Assembly (NCBI GenBank): GCA_958298945.1
Contig: OY282610.1
Span: 65,221,088 to 65,285,087, forward strand
From: Atherix ibis
Lineage: Eukaryota; Arthropoda; Insecta; Diptera; Athericidae
Direction of reading: 5' to 3'
DNA length: 64,000 bases
Numbering within the stretch: position 1 is the stretch's first letter; each line of letters starts with the position of its first letter. This document shows, piece after piece, positions 35,101 to 44,939 of this stretch. The notes under the pieces were generated by a model. That model ran no database searches, was not told the origin of the DNA, and worked only from the letters and a program-made list of their open reading frames with translations. Both the position numbers and the translations under genes were made by a program.

Positions 35101-36453
35101 ATGGCTAGCACCGCTATGCAAGTCGTGCAATCTGCTACCGACACCGAAGCAGACATTTAGCCAGTAACAGATTTTCCGCGACCATTCGGCAGGCCAAAAA
35201 ACAAGCAAACCAAGAGATCATCTGAATCAATCAATACTCCGAACACGTCGCCGAAATTAGTTAAAAAGAAAATGATAATAAACAAAACAGAATTACAAAT
35301 ACTAACAACTGGCACCGCCAACCGTTTTCAAATACTGGCAAATATGCATATCGAGCCAGTGGGAACCAGCACACCAAATGAAACCGTCAAGCCACCGCCA
35401 ATCTTTTGTAAAAATATTGTAAGTTTTGTTGAGATTGGCCGTGCTATTGACAAACGAATTGGCCTTGATGCATTTATTTGCAAGGCTCAACTTAAAAGTC
35501 CTGCAATTCAAGCGAATAGTGGGATGACCTACCGAAGTATCGTACAATATTTGTACGAAATTAAGGCTGACTTCGAAACGTACTAAGCGAAGGAAGAAAA
35601 ACCTTTCAAAGTGGTAGTCCGGAATCTGCACCACATCACACTTGTAGAGGAAATACGAAAAGAACTGGAGATGCTGGGTCACGAAGTAACTAGCATGTCC
35701 AATGTTAAGCAGAAGAACGCAGCGCTTCCTCTGTTTTTTATCTCGTTAAGACAAGCGGGTAATAACAGAACCATTTTTAATCTTGAAACGCTTGTCTATA
35801 CAAGAATAAAAGTGGAAGAGCCTTATCCCACTAAGGACATAGTTCAATGCAACAGATGTCAAGAGTACGGGCACACCAAATCACACTGTCGGCATAAGCC
35901 AAAATGTGTAAAATGTGCAGGGGAACACCTGACCACAGAATGTTCTAAAACGCGAGACAATCCAGCAAGGTGTGTACTTTGTGCTGGAAGCCACCTGGCA
36001 AACTACAAAGACTGCTCCACATATAAAATGCTTCAAACAAAAATACGCCCAAATACATCCACAAATAATACGAGACTAACATCCTTGCCAGTGCGATGAA
36101 ACCTGACATTCGCTGAGATTGCATCTGGGCAGAAACAACATCAACAGCAGCAACAACAACCTCAATAACAAAACCATCCACATCAACCTCCTCATCAACA
36201 ACAACAGTAATCACAACATCAGCAGGAGCACCAATAACATCACCAACACCAGGAACAGCAGCAACAACAACAACAGCAGAAAGATGGTAGTCATGTTCCT
36301 ATTCCTCCCCCATTACCCTCCTCCTCAGACCTAACAATACTTCTTTCTTCAATAACTAAAAAATTAAATCAAGAAATTACTCTTCTTCTCACTCCTCTAT
36401 TAACTGCTTTAACAACCGCCATTTCCTCACTAACAACCAATATGAATAAATAA
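35101..36453 (+). pseudogene. Element A ORF1 (Gag-like, PRE_C2HC and zinc knuckles), six in-frame stops
   Basis: One frame of 450 codons runs from ATG 35101 (MASTAMQVVQSATD) to a TAA at 36451, broken only by in-frame stops at 35158 (TAG), 35584 (TAA), 36097 (TGA) and three TAA codons in a Gln-rich tract (36160-36240). Domains: a basic N terminus (RPKNKQTKRS), a PRE_C2HC domain (KPFKVVVRNLHH through TRIKVEEP, about 35599-35820), then three knuckles: CNRCQEYGHTKSHC, CVKCAGEHLTTEC and CVLCAGSHLANYKDC (35848-36018). A poly-Gln/His tract, a PIPPPLPSSS linker and a Leu/Thr-rich C terminus follow. No indels are needed to read it. It would bind element RNA. Confidence 0.88.
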
Positions 36454-38932
36454 ATGTTCTCGTCAACCGATAAATCCCTATCCATCCTGCTCTGGAATGC
36501 TAACGGACTGACTTTACACCGACAAGAACTAGACATTCTCTTACACAACAAACGCATAGACGCTGCACTGATTACAGAAAGTCACTTTACGTCCAGGTGG
36601 TTTTTTGCTATACGTGACTTTAAAACATACAGAACTGACCATCCAGACAACACAGCACACGGTGGAACTGCCATCCTTATTAGAAACTCCTTAAATCATT
36701 CCTTCCACTCACAAACTGCCACCGAATCCCTTCAGTCAATTGTTATTACCTTTCAATGTAAATCCTTTACCTTTAACGTTACATCCGTTTATTGTCCTCC
36801 AAATAAAAAATTAACTCCCATACAATTTGATTCCTTCCTCAAATCAATTGGAAAATCCTTCATCGCGGGAGGAGATTATAATGAGAACCACCATAAATGG
36901 GGTTGCCGTGTTTCGAATTACCGAGAAAAGATTCTCCAAGAACTCCTCTCCAATACCACTCTTGAGGTCCTATCTCCTCCCACGCCAACATATTGGCCGC
37001 CCAGTGCCAGAAATTTTCCCGATATTATAGACTATTTCATAACCACACCTATCCAGTCCATTAATACTTCCATAGATACACTCTTTGACCTGAATTCCGA
37101 CCATTCCCCGGTTCTCCTAACACTAGACACTTCTCCTTCCTTAAAATCCTATCCTGCCAAATTTGTAAATGGGAAATTCTCATACGAGAATATGACTATA
37201 ATCTTCCGCAAAAAATTCGTAGCTTGATAATCGAGAAACGTCGAGCCAGGGCCCAGTGCCAACGTTCGAGAATGCCAAATGAGAAGAAAAAACTGAACCA
37301 ACTACAACGAGAGCTGAAACAAGAAATAATTAAATAAAACAACGAACGATTTACTGAATACACAGAATCACTGACAACTAATAAGTCACTCTGGACAGCT
37401 ACCAGACGAAGTCTCAAATACAAAATAGCTACACACCCACTCCGGAATACCGACGGAACCTGGGCAAAAACGGATAAACAGAAAGCCGACACCTTTGGCA
37501 AACACTTAGAAAACATTTTTAACCCTCACGAAGATGTCCAAGACATTCTGAATGACGAACAAATATCAACTCAGTTGCCCATAAGTCCACCTCCTAAGTT
37601 TTCAATTAAAAAAGAAATAGAACGCGGTTCCAATAAAAAAGCCCCAGGATATGACCTAATAACTTCGGAAATCCTGAAGCAAATATCCCTCGTCCTGATA
37701 ACATATATTTATAATAGTATCCTCCACACATCATTTATTCCTTCCATGTGCAAGTTTTCCATAATTAAGATGACCCCCAAAACCCAATAAGCCCAAAACT
37801 CTTCCTACCTCATATAGACCTATAAGCCTCCGTCCCATGTTATCAAAAATCCTAGAAAAACTAATCTTAAAACGCCTTTATCCCATTTTTGAAACCGAGG
37901 GTGTCATTCCTCAGCATCAGTTTGGATTTTGACCCGAGCATTCCACTATCCAGAAGTGTCATCACGTAGTCGATTACATAGCGTGTTCGCTAGAGCGAAA
38001 GGAATACTGCCCAGGCGTGTTTCTTGACATTTCGCATGCTTTCGACCGTGTATGGCACCCTGGATTGCTTTGGAAGTTGCAGCGAGTCCTACCCTCGAGT
38101 TATTTCCACATCCTTAAATCTTATCTCTCAGACCGATATTTTCAGCTATCTGAAAATATTGAGTACTTTCATATTTATCCAATTTCCGCCGGTGTCCCTC
38201 AAGGAAGTATCCTAGCTCCTATCCTTTATAACATTTATACCCGTGACATTCCTTGCCACAACAACATCCAAACCGCAATATATGCTGACGATACAGCCAT
38301 CCTGATACATCACAAAGATCCTTCCACAGCCATTAGTATCCTACATAACCATATCCACTCCTTAGAAACTTGGTTCAGAAGGTGGAGAGTGAAGGTAAAT
38401 GAGCAAAAATCTGAACAAACTCCCAACATAACCCTAAACGGCAGTAGTATTTCACAAAAAAACTAGCGTACGTTACCTTGGATTTATATTCGACAAACGG
38501 TTAACCTGGAACCTTCATACGAAAACTAAAAGACGTGAACCTAACGGACGATATAAACAATTATTACGTCTCCTAGACAGTAAATCAAAACTTACAACAA
38601 CAAGTGAACTATTACTATACATTACGGTTCTGAAACCAATTTGGACATATGGTCTAGAACTTTAGGGTTCGACTAAGTATTCCAACTCCCTTCCAATCCA
38701 ATCCCTACAATCCCGAATCCTTCGTAAACATGTCAATGCCACCTTTTATGTGCGAAACACTGTTATCCACCGTGACATAAATGTTCCATTTGTTCGTGAA
38801 CTGTGCATCTCCCGACATAAAAAATTCCATTCGCGTCTATCCTACCACCCTAATCCTTTAGGAAGTGAATTGTCCACTCCCGCCCTTCCATTAGACACCC
38901 ATCGAAACGGCGTTGGCCGAGAGATTTTCTAA
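36454..38932 (+). pseudogene. Element A ORF2 (APE-type endonuclease and reverse transcriptase), broken
   Basis: ATG at 36454, directly after the ORF1 stop. The endonuclease is open to 37227: LLWNANGL, the catalytic Glu in ALITESHF, GGDYNENHHKWG (usual GDFNAKH, with the Phe-to-Tyr change), PDIIDYF and SDHSPV. A frameshift near 37200 leads to the linker (RRARAQCQR, WAKTDKQKADTF) and RT fingers (KAPGYDLITSEILKQ at 37635-37680). After further shifts, YRPISL-type, HQFGF and VFLDISHAFDRVWHPGLLWKL follow at 38010-38085, and the palm with AGVPQGSILAPILYNIYTRD and the catalytic IYADDTAIL at 38278-38304. Thumb (WFRRWRVKVNEQKSEQ) and C terminus run to 38932. The catalytic Asp pair is intact, but at least three frameshifts and a TGA (GF*PEHST, about 37930) kill it. 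Confidence 0.9.
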
Positions 38933-39360
38933 AATTACAAAATAAAATTACCCTGTTCTAGAAGTAACATCGATGGGTATTTTCCTCCACATGTCTTCAC
39001 GTCCTTGTATATTCCCTTAAAAAATCTGCTTGTTACTAGCATTAGTAGTTGTAGATAACATTTAAATAAAAAATAAAAAAAATAAAAATTTAACTACAAA
39101 TATTTTTCGAACGATTATGGATGTGGAACTAACTATTCACTATAACCGTTCGTAATTGATTTATTATCTTGTACACTAGAAAATTTATGCTTCTTTTTTA
39201 GTTAAACTTATTTTGTTAAAATTTAAAAAAAAATATTCACTTGATATGTCTTTAGTATCTTTTTCAAGTGATATTTATTTTATAAATTAGTTAAAAAAAT
39301 CTTATGCATTTATTAAGCCGCTAATTTTCGACGATAGATAATTTAGTAATGGATAGATTA

Positions 39361-40225
39361 CGATGGTCATTCAACAAGTACTAAGCCTACAAAAGAAAAA
39401 CGAAAATTTTGGAAAGGTGGTAATTTATTTTTCCACATAATCTCCTTCAAGCACGATACACTTGGCCCAGCGATGCTCTTACTTTTTTAACCCATCCAAA
39501 AAATACATTTTCTCGAGGGAGGCAAAATAGTCCTCCGTGGCGACAATGACCTCCTCACTCGACCCAAATCTATTCCCGGCGAGTGATTTTTTCAAGTTTG
39601 GAAACAAAAAGTAGTAACAGAGGGCCAAATCTGGAGAGTACGATGGATGGCGCAGCAATTCGTAGCGCAATTCGACCAATTTGGCCATAGCGATGGCGGA
39701 GGTGTGAGCCGGCGCGTTGTCGTGGTGGAACAGCACGTTTTTCTTCGCAAAGCGGGGCCGCTTTTTCTTCAATTCGTCGTCAAATCGGCCCAATAAGTCA
39801 GCATAGTAGCGCCCCGTGATTGTTTTACCCTTCTCGAGGTAATCGATGTGGATCACACCTTGTGAATCCCAGAAAACGGTGGCCATCACCTTTCCGGCCG
39901 GTCGAACAGTCTTCGCCTTCTTCGAAGCACGTTCGCCGGGTGAAGTCCACTGTTTCGACTGTTCCTTGGTCTCTGGTGTGTACAAGTGAATCCATGTTTT
40001 GTCGACGGTCACGAAACGACGCAAGAACTCCGCTGGATTGCGCTGAAACAGCGCCAAACACGTCGCCGATGTGGTCTCACAGTTGCGCTTGTTTTCCGGT
40101 GTGAGCAAACGCGGCACCAATCGCGCCGACAGCTTTCTCATGCTTAGTTCTTCGTGTAGAGTAAATTTCTTTTGTGACAGCAGTTCCATCGGGCGGTGAG
40201 GCTAAGTACTTGTTGAATGACCGTC
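39361..40225 (-). mobile_element. M3 mariner, copy d, internally deleted, both ends
   Basis: 865 bp. The left end CGATGGTCATTCAACAAGTA follows TA; the right end is TACTTGTTGAATGACCGTC, with the last bases altered. On the minus strand the 5' leader (to TTTGTGACAGCAGTTCC, complement of 40170-40190) is joined directly to the second DNA-binding helix (LHEELSMRK at about 40160). The ATG and roughly the first 95 codons are therefore gone. Confidence 0.92.
39425..40160 (-). pseudogene. M3d mariner transposase lacking its N-terminal third
   Basis: Open for 236 codons from the junction: LSARLVPRLL, FVTVDKTWIH, LFHHDNAPAHTS, and LALCYYFLF. A TAA then replaces Leu in KKLEHRW (near 39480). The first catalytic Asp box has VDKTW for VDETW (the Asp is kept, the Glu lost) and the third catalytic Asp is Tyr. 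It cannot act. Confidence 0.88.
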
Positions 40226-40850
40226 AAAACTCTAATAAATATCGTACGACCTGTTTAGTGAACAATCATTCTCAATATTTACTTCATAGTTAAGGATGCA
40301 ATAGCAATTCCAGAAAAATCATAAAAAACCATAGTATTCATAGTAGGATAAAAATTATGTGTTTATAATGTACGGTTTTCTGTAGAAAGTTGTGGTAGAT
40401 TAAATTTAGTCAATATTGGATACGTAAACTAAATTTTTGTTTTCGAATAACAACAAAAATAAAGTCAACATTATAACGAGAAAAATTTTGCATACAATAT
40501 TTAGAGCTTTTTGGTCTGAGACATTATACCAACCTTTTCTATTTTCTGGTCTAGAATTTATATACGAATATCTATAAACAACCAATATTCAATTAGCAAT
40601 TTGATCTAAACCTAATTAGTAAAATATTTGGACTCTTAAAGGGGGTGGCTAAAATAATATAGAATATATGGTTTTAAAACCTTTAATATTCGAACTAATA
40701 TTTAATTACTTCAAAAGATTATAAGCAGATAGTTAGAGCCAATATTAAAATATGTTAATAAAATAAAAAGGAATATGGCAGAGTAAAAATTAATTATTTA
40801 ATTTTAAAGTATAATTAATGCTAAAAATAATATTATTATTAAAGTTAAAT
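40226..40850. other. AT-rich non-coding sequence
   Basis: No recognised features. Confidence 0.5.
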
Positions 40851-40854
40851 TAAT

Positions 40855-41215
40855 GTTCTAAAAATAATATTATTCAAATAGCCGCATTTGCTCTGCTTAC
40901 AGAACCAAATACGATGTTTTCAATTTTCGACCATCTTATGCAATAAATCCGGCCATATTTCATGTATTTATTTGGCATTCAATATTCACATTTAATGCAT
41001 CAGTGGCTGCTGGTTTATTGACATAACTTCAAAAAAACCCTACAACACAAAGTCAAAAAGTGTTAAATTACAAATTTTTCGAGGCCATTGCACATCTGCA
41101 TTTTTTTAAATTATCGACTGATCAAACTTTTCCCTCAATAATCAGTGACGACAATTTTGTTTATTTATCTATCCACTGAGATGAATTGGCGCCTCATTTG
41201 AAAGATGATTTCCTG
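40855..41215 (-). pseudogene. Decayed Tc1/mariner-superfamily (Tc3-like, DDE_3) transposase C-terminal relic
   Basis: Reading leftward with stops and a frame change, I can follow NEAPIHLS (from the Q-Q-D-G-A box), LLREKFDQSII, DVQWPRKICNLTLFDFV, FFEVMSINQQP and then WPDLLHKMVEN, CKQSKCGYLNNIIF. The series matches the C-terminal third of insect transposases with the consensus NWPPRSCDLTPLDFFLWG and C-[RK]-x-S-[RK]-G-G-[HY]-L-x-x-I-[VI]-F. Many stops; no inverted repeats found. An old fossil, distinct from the mariners around it. Confidence 0.6.
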
Positions 41216-41219
41216 GAAA

Positions 41220-41687
41220 AATAAATATCACTTTTGATTTGTTTCAGAGCAAAATCAGCTCAAATCTAATAGTCGCAAATATTCTCAAAGGTTGTGAAGT
41301 CCCTAAAAACAGTAAATTTGGGTCTTTATAAATACTTCCCTGAACGCCAGGAATATTATTGATACTTCGACCGGATCTTTATTTTTCAACGAATAGCGAA
41401 CACACCAGGCCGATTATGAAGAGCATAAATTGAAAGAAGTGTACGATAAGTTGCAATTTAAAAGACGTTTATTTCAATAAACAAATTTGCTAATTTTTAA
41501 ACAATTTTGAGGCGTGTATCTTTTAATGAATAAACTACAAACTTTACTGAACATTTGATTTTGGCATTTCCAATATGGTCACACGCCTATTTAAAAACAT
41601 ATAACATTTATTGAAAAATTCCTTATTAGCAACCAACAGGCATGCTTATATTTAATCGGATAAAAATTCGATATATTCAAGTTCATA
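41220..41687. other. Non-coding sequence between relics
   Basis: Could include more of the Tc3-like relic, but I cannot follow a protein match here. Confidence 0.4.
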
Positions 41688-41735
41688 CTGCTATTCAAGA
41701 TCTCACGATCTTAATCGTAAGATCTTGAATAGCAG
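41688..41735. repeat. 48-bp near-perfect hairpin
   Basis: CTGCTATTCAAGATCT at 41688-41703 pairs exactly with AGATCTTGAATAGCAG at 41720-41735. The intervening 16 bases contain a further ACGAT/ATCGT pair around CTTA, so almost the whole 48 bases fold into one stem with a single mismatch. It lies about 110 bp outside the pogo-like element. Confidence 0.9.
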
Positions 41736-42043
41736 AAAATATCATACATTTGGTAGATCAAGCCGAAATTGTTAGCATATATCAAAAGGGGTATTTTAGT
41801 ATATGTTATGTCGTCAAAGTGAGACGCTTTGTTTTGCCAAGATATAAGGTAAATGTACCAATTATCGGCGCGATAGTGGATCAAATGACATTGGTAATCG
41901 ATATATTTGCAAACTTTTATAGAAACAAAGCGAATTTTTGAAATTTGAATTGAAGAGAATTGTCCTAAATAATAAATATTCTCATTTTATTGATATTTTA
42001 ATAATTTTATCTGCAACTTTCATTATTATCTTTTTTGAGAGGG

Positions 42044-43678
42044 GCTCCTATTTTCGGCACAAAAAAAAAAAGTTGTTCTAATTTACGGCACACTGTGTTC
42101 CGATTATCGGCTACTTGGTTTTGGTACTAAAAAAAATTGTTATACGTAATTAATTTATAAATAAAAACGAAATGATTGATGAAAAGAATACTGTGTATAT
42201 TCAAAAAAATAAATTGTATTTCCGATACCTAAAATAAAGAAGAATTCATAACAAAAAATATAACAAAAAACATAATAAAAAACAACATAAAAAAAAACAA
42301 TTTCAGTCCATAAATATTAAATAAAATAATAACTGATACAATTCATTTGGTAAATATAAGTAAGCAATGAGTTTAGTCGTCCTTCTTCTGCCTGAGCTCG
42401 TCAAGCTCGGGGACAGAATAGGACCCACGACTATTTAAGAGAATGGGAGGCTGGATGGTTTTCAAAATCTCATTTTGGTCGTACCAAATCACGTCGTCTT
42501 TTTCCGGCCATTTCCAGTTGCTTCCAGTTCCAGTCATTTGCATTGTTTTGATGTATGCTTCGTTATGTTTCACTTCTATTACCAGTCCTGGAAACAATTC
42601 CCAAACATGTTTTCCCGGATACTTTGTCCTGGAGAGTTGACCGTGGCACTTTAAATTTTTTACTTGCCGCTTATACTGGAATGCCACTCTTCACCGCTTC
42701 AACCGCCTGGCGGAGCAAGTCCTGGTCATAAGTTTGTCTTTTCTTCATATCATATAACTTATACGTTTCCTGCAAATAAATGATCTAGTTACCGGCATGT
42801 TATGTTCTAATTTTCGGCATACAAATTATAATCCATTTTTTTTTAACTAAAATTATCTCTTAGCCTTACAAAAAGCAAATTTACGCACGGTTATAAACTC
42901 TTTCTTAATAAAAATTATTTTATAAATATTATTAATTAAAATTAAGTATGATTTTTTAATTATTTAATATTAGAACACGAATATCTAATTCCCGGCATAT
43001 TTTGTCCCAATCTTCGGCATGACGAAATATTTTGATCAAACATCAAACTTAATTGGATAATTTATGTTACAACTTGTTTAGACTTAGTATGCCGGAAATT
43101 AATCTAAATAATAATTTATAGATAACAATTGGATTAATTCACAGATTTACTATGAAAGGACCATAAATTATTACAAACAAATGATTTTAAAATTCTATTT
43201 CATGTTCCGATTGACCGGCAGTATGCCGAAATTTGGAACATTATAAAAAACTATGCGTCCCAAATACCGGCATTACTATTTATTCGACTTTTATATAAAC
43301 TAATCATAAAATTAATAAAATTCCTGTACTTTTATGTTGAAAAATCATCAAAATTTATAAAAAGTACCATTAATTGCTACTAAAATATAAAAAAGGCATA
43401 AAGAAACTCTTAAGCATAAATACAAGAAATTTTACTTACTTAAGGAATAAACTGCACAAATTTTTTGATATGGGCTATAGCCATCAACACTTGACACAAG
43501 ACTGAACATTTGTATTGGCATTTACACTCAAACAACACTTTGAGTACTATTTTTAGTTTACTAATTTCCAGAACTGAAAAACCGCCGTTATTTCTAGTTA
43601 AAAAAACTGAGCACATGCTTATTTTTTGTCTTTTTTACCGAAGCTGCCGATAATTGGTCTACTGACGCAAATTGGTAC
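42044..43678. repeat. Dispersed copies of a 15-17 bp terminal motif (GTTCCAATTTTCGGCAT type)
   Basis: Direct copies: 42044-42060, 42075-42091, 42097-42111, 42782-42797 (poor 5' half), 42804-42820, 42982-42998, 43004-43020, 43204-43220, 43257-43273. Inverted copies: 43089-43104, 43223-43239, 43645-43658 and the partial 43667-43678. All keep a CGG core (T/ACCGGCAT or TTCGGCAT) preceded by C-C/T-A/G-A. The left end of the element contains the same motif (41855-41869). They lie on both sides of the coding part and none falls within it. Confidence 0.8.
42373..42748 (-). pseudogene. Pogo-like transposase: psq-type HTH fused to C-terminal tail, DDE domain deleted
   Basis: Leftward from an ATG at 42748: MKKRQTYDQDLLRQAVEAVK, SGIPV, a TAA at 42671-42673, then AASKKFKVPRSTLQDKVSGK. 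This is a complete Pipsqueak/CENP-B type helix-turn-helix of the kind that starts Tigger and jerky transposases, with one stop inside. Around 42600 the frame changes and the C-terminal region follows: FPGLVIEVKHNEAYIKTM, then WKWPEKDDVIWYDQNEIL, IQPPILLNSRGSYSVPEL and a stop at 42373. The W-x-W-P-x-x-[DE]-D and I-x-x-P pattern is known from the tails of those proteins. Everything between, including all catalytic residues, is gone. Confidence 0.7.
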
Positions 43679-43791
43679 ATTTACCTTAGGTATCTGCTAC
43701 AACTACCATCCACTATCCTGTAACCAAGCGTTTATAAATCGGTCTTAGTTATAAAAATGAAAAAGAAAATCTTAAAATCATTATTAAATAG

Positions 43792-44937
43792 TATTTTTCA
43801 CTCGCTATAGCTTACATATGTTAGCAAAGCTTGCTTATGAAAAAATTCGATTGATTCAGCATAGTTGTTTTTGGTTGATATCCTTTTAAATATGGAAAGT
43901 GAAAAACATCATTTTCGGCTATAGAAAAGATAAAAATGCTGTTCAAGCAAGAAAAAAATTATCCGATGTGTATGGAGAAGATGTGTTAAGTGAGTGACAG
44001 TGCCAAGACTGGTTTGCAAAATTTCGATCCGGCAATTTTGATCTCGAAGATGCACCACGTTCTGGAAGACCAGTTGAAGCTGATGAAAACACAATAAAGG
44101 CTGAGAGATTTAATTTATTGAATACGATCGTTCATGATCATTTGAAACGGGTTCCTGAGTTTTAATATCAAAGTTCGACGTATGGGTTCCTCATCTTCTT
44201 ACGGAAAAAATTTGTGGCGTCGCATTGACGTTTGTGATTTACTTCTCAAATGCCAAGAAAATGATCCATTTTTGAAGCGTTTCATCACTGGGGACGAGAA
44301 ATGGGTTGTCTACAACAATGTTAAGCATAAAAGATCCTGGAGTAGAAAAGATGAACCGGCTCAAAGCACTTCGAAAGCCAATATTCATCCAAAAAAAGGT
44401 TACGTTATCTGTTTGGTGGGATTTCAAAGAAATTGTTTATTTTGAGCTTCTACCAAGCAACACAATGATCAATTCTGAAGTGTGCTGTCATCACTTGGAC
44501 AAATTGAATAATTCACTTAAAAAAAAAAGCCCAGAATTGGTCTATAGGATAGGTAATATGTTCCAACAGGATAATGCGAAACCGTATACACATACTAGTT
44601 TGACCACTCGGCAAAAGCTTTTAGAGCTTGGATGGGATATACTGCCACATCCACCATACTCTCCAGAGCTAGTACCTTCCACTTATCATTTGTTCTGATC
44701 TTTACAAAAATTTTAAGATGGTAAAACGATTAATTCAAATAATGAGGTCAAAATTCACTTGGATCAGTTTTTTGCCAGCAAAGAACTAACATTTTATGAG
44801 CATGGAGTCATGCTACTGCCAGAAAGGGTATTGGATCAGACTGGACAATATTTAATTGAATAAAATATTAATTCACTATAAGAAAATCGTCTTTCATTTT
44901 TATAAAAAAAAAAGAAATGACTTTCCGGACAACCCAA
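43792..44937 (+). mobile_element. M2 mariner, copy d, 5' end lost
   Basis: Homology to M2c starts near 43792 in the 5' leader (CAAAGCTTGCTTATGAAAAA), without the left inverted repeat. The right end ACTTTCCGGACAACCCAA is present. The transposase begins MESEK at 43893. It keeps parts of the first helix-turn-helix lost in M2c (VYGEDVLSE*QCQDWFAKFRSGNFD read with frame changes at 43970-44060), then GDEKWVVYNN at 44290-44320, a changed frame with FQQDNAKPYTH and PPYSPELVPSTYHLF, and an early TGA at 44696. The third catalytic Asp is Thr. A remnant. Confidence 0.85.
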
Positions 44938-44939
44938 CA

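Larger units (their letters stand above)
35006..39095 (+). mobile_element. Jockey-like non-LTR element A, copy 4, nearly full length
   Basis: About 4.1 kb with, in order, a short 5' leader (35006-35100), a Gag-like ORF1, an endonuclease/RT ORF2 and a 3' end with A-rich (AAATAAA)-type tail at 39060-39095. No RNase H follows the RT, and the C-terminal LDTHRNGVGREIF is close to the stop, both as in the jockey clade. Known role: ORF1 binds RNA, and ORF2 nicks DNA and reverse-transcribes the element RNA at the nick. The left edge directly follows the shortened end of M4b; no clear target duplication was found. Confidence 0.9.
41847..43686 (-). mobile_element. Pogo-like (Tigger/jerky) DNA transposon, internal-deletion derivative
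   Basis: 1,840 bp with inverted ends AGGTAAATGTACCAATT (17 bp identical), each flanked by TA. The only coding part is a fused head and tail of a pogo-like transposase on the minus strand (42373-42748). The rest is AT-rich, yet carries about a dozen scattered copies of a 15-17 bp motif close to GTTCCAATTTTCGGCAT, which overlaps the terminal repeat (GTACCAATTATCGGC at 41855-41869). Full pogo-like elements carry a DDE domain of roughly 200 residues, missing here. The element can have moved only with enzyme from elsewhere. It is the only copy in the window. Confidence 0.82.

Noticed and set aside
35945..36214. Acidic, Val/Asp-rich minus-strand frame
   Set aside because: It is the antisense of the CAA-rich Gln tract and zinc knuckles of element A Gag.
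36160..36290. Possible CAA/CAG microsatellite as an independent tandem repeat
   Set aside because: It is in frame with Gag and encodes a Gln/His-rich linker, so it is part of element A and not a separate repeat.
39095..39112. GAACG after the A4 tail as a target duplication of the GAACG before A4
   Set aside because: The flanking bases do not extend the match and the downstream copy is 12 bases beyond the tail, so the five-base match is likely chance.
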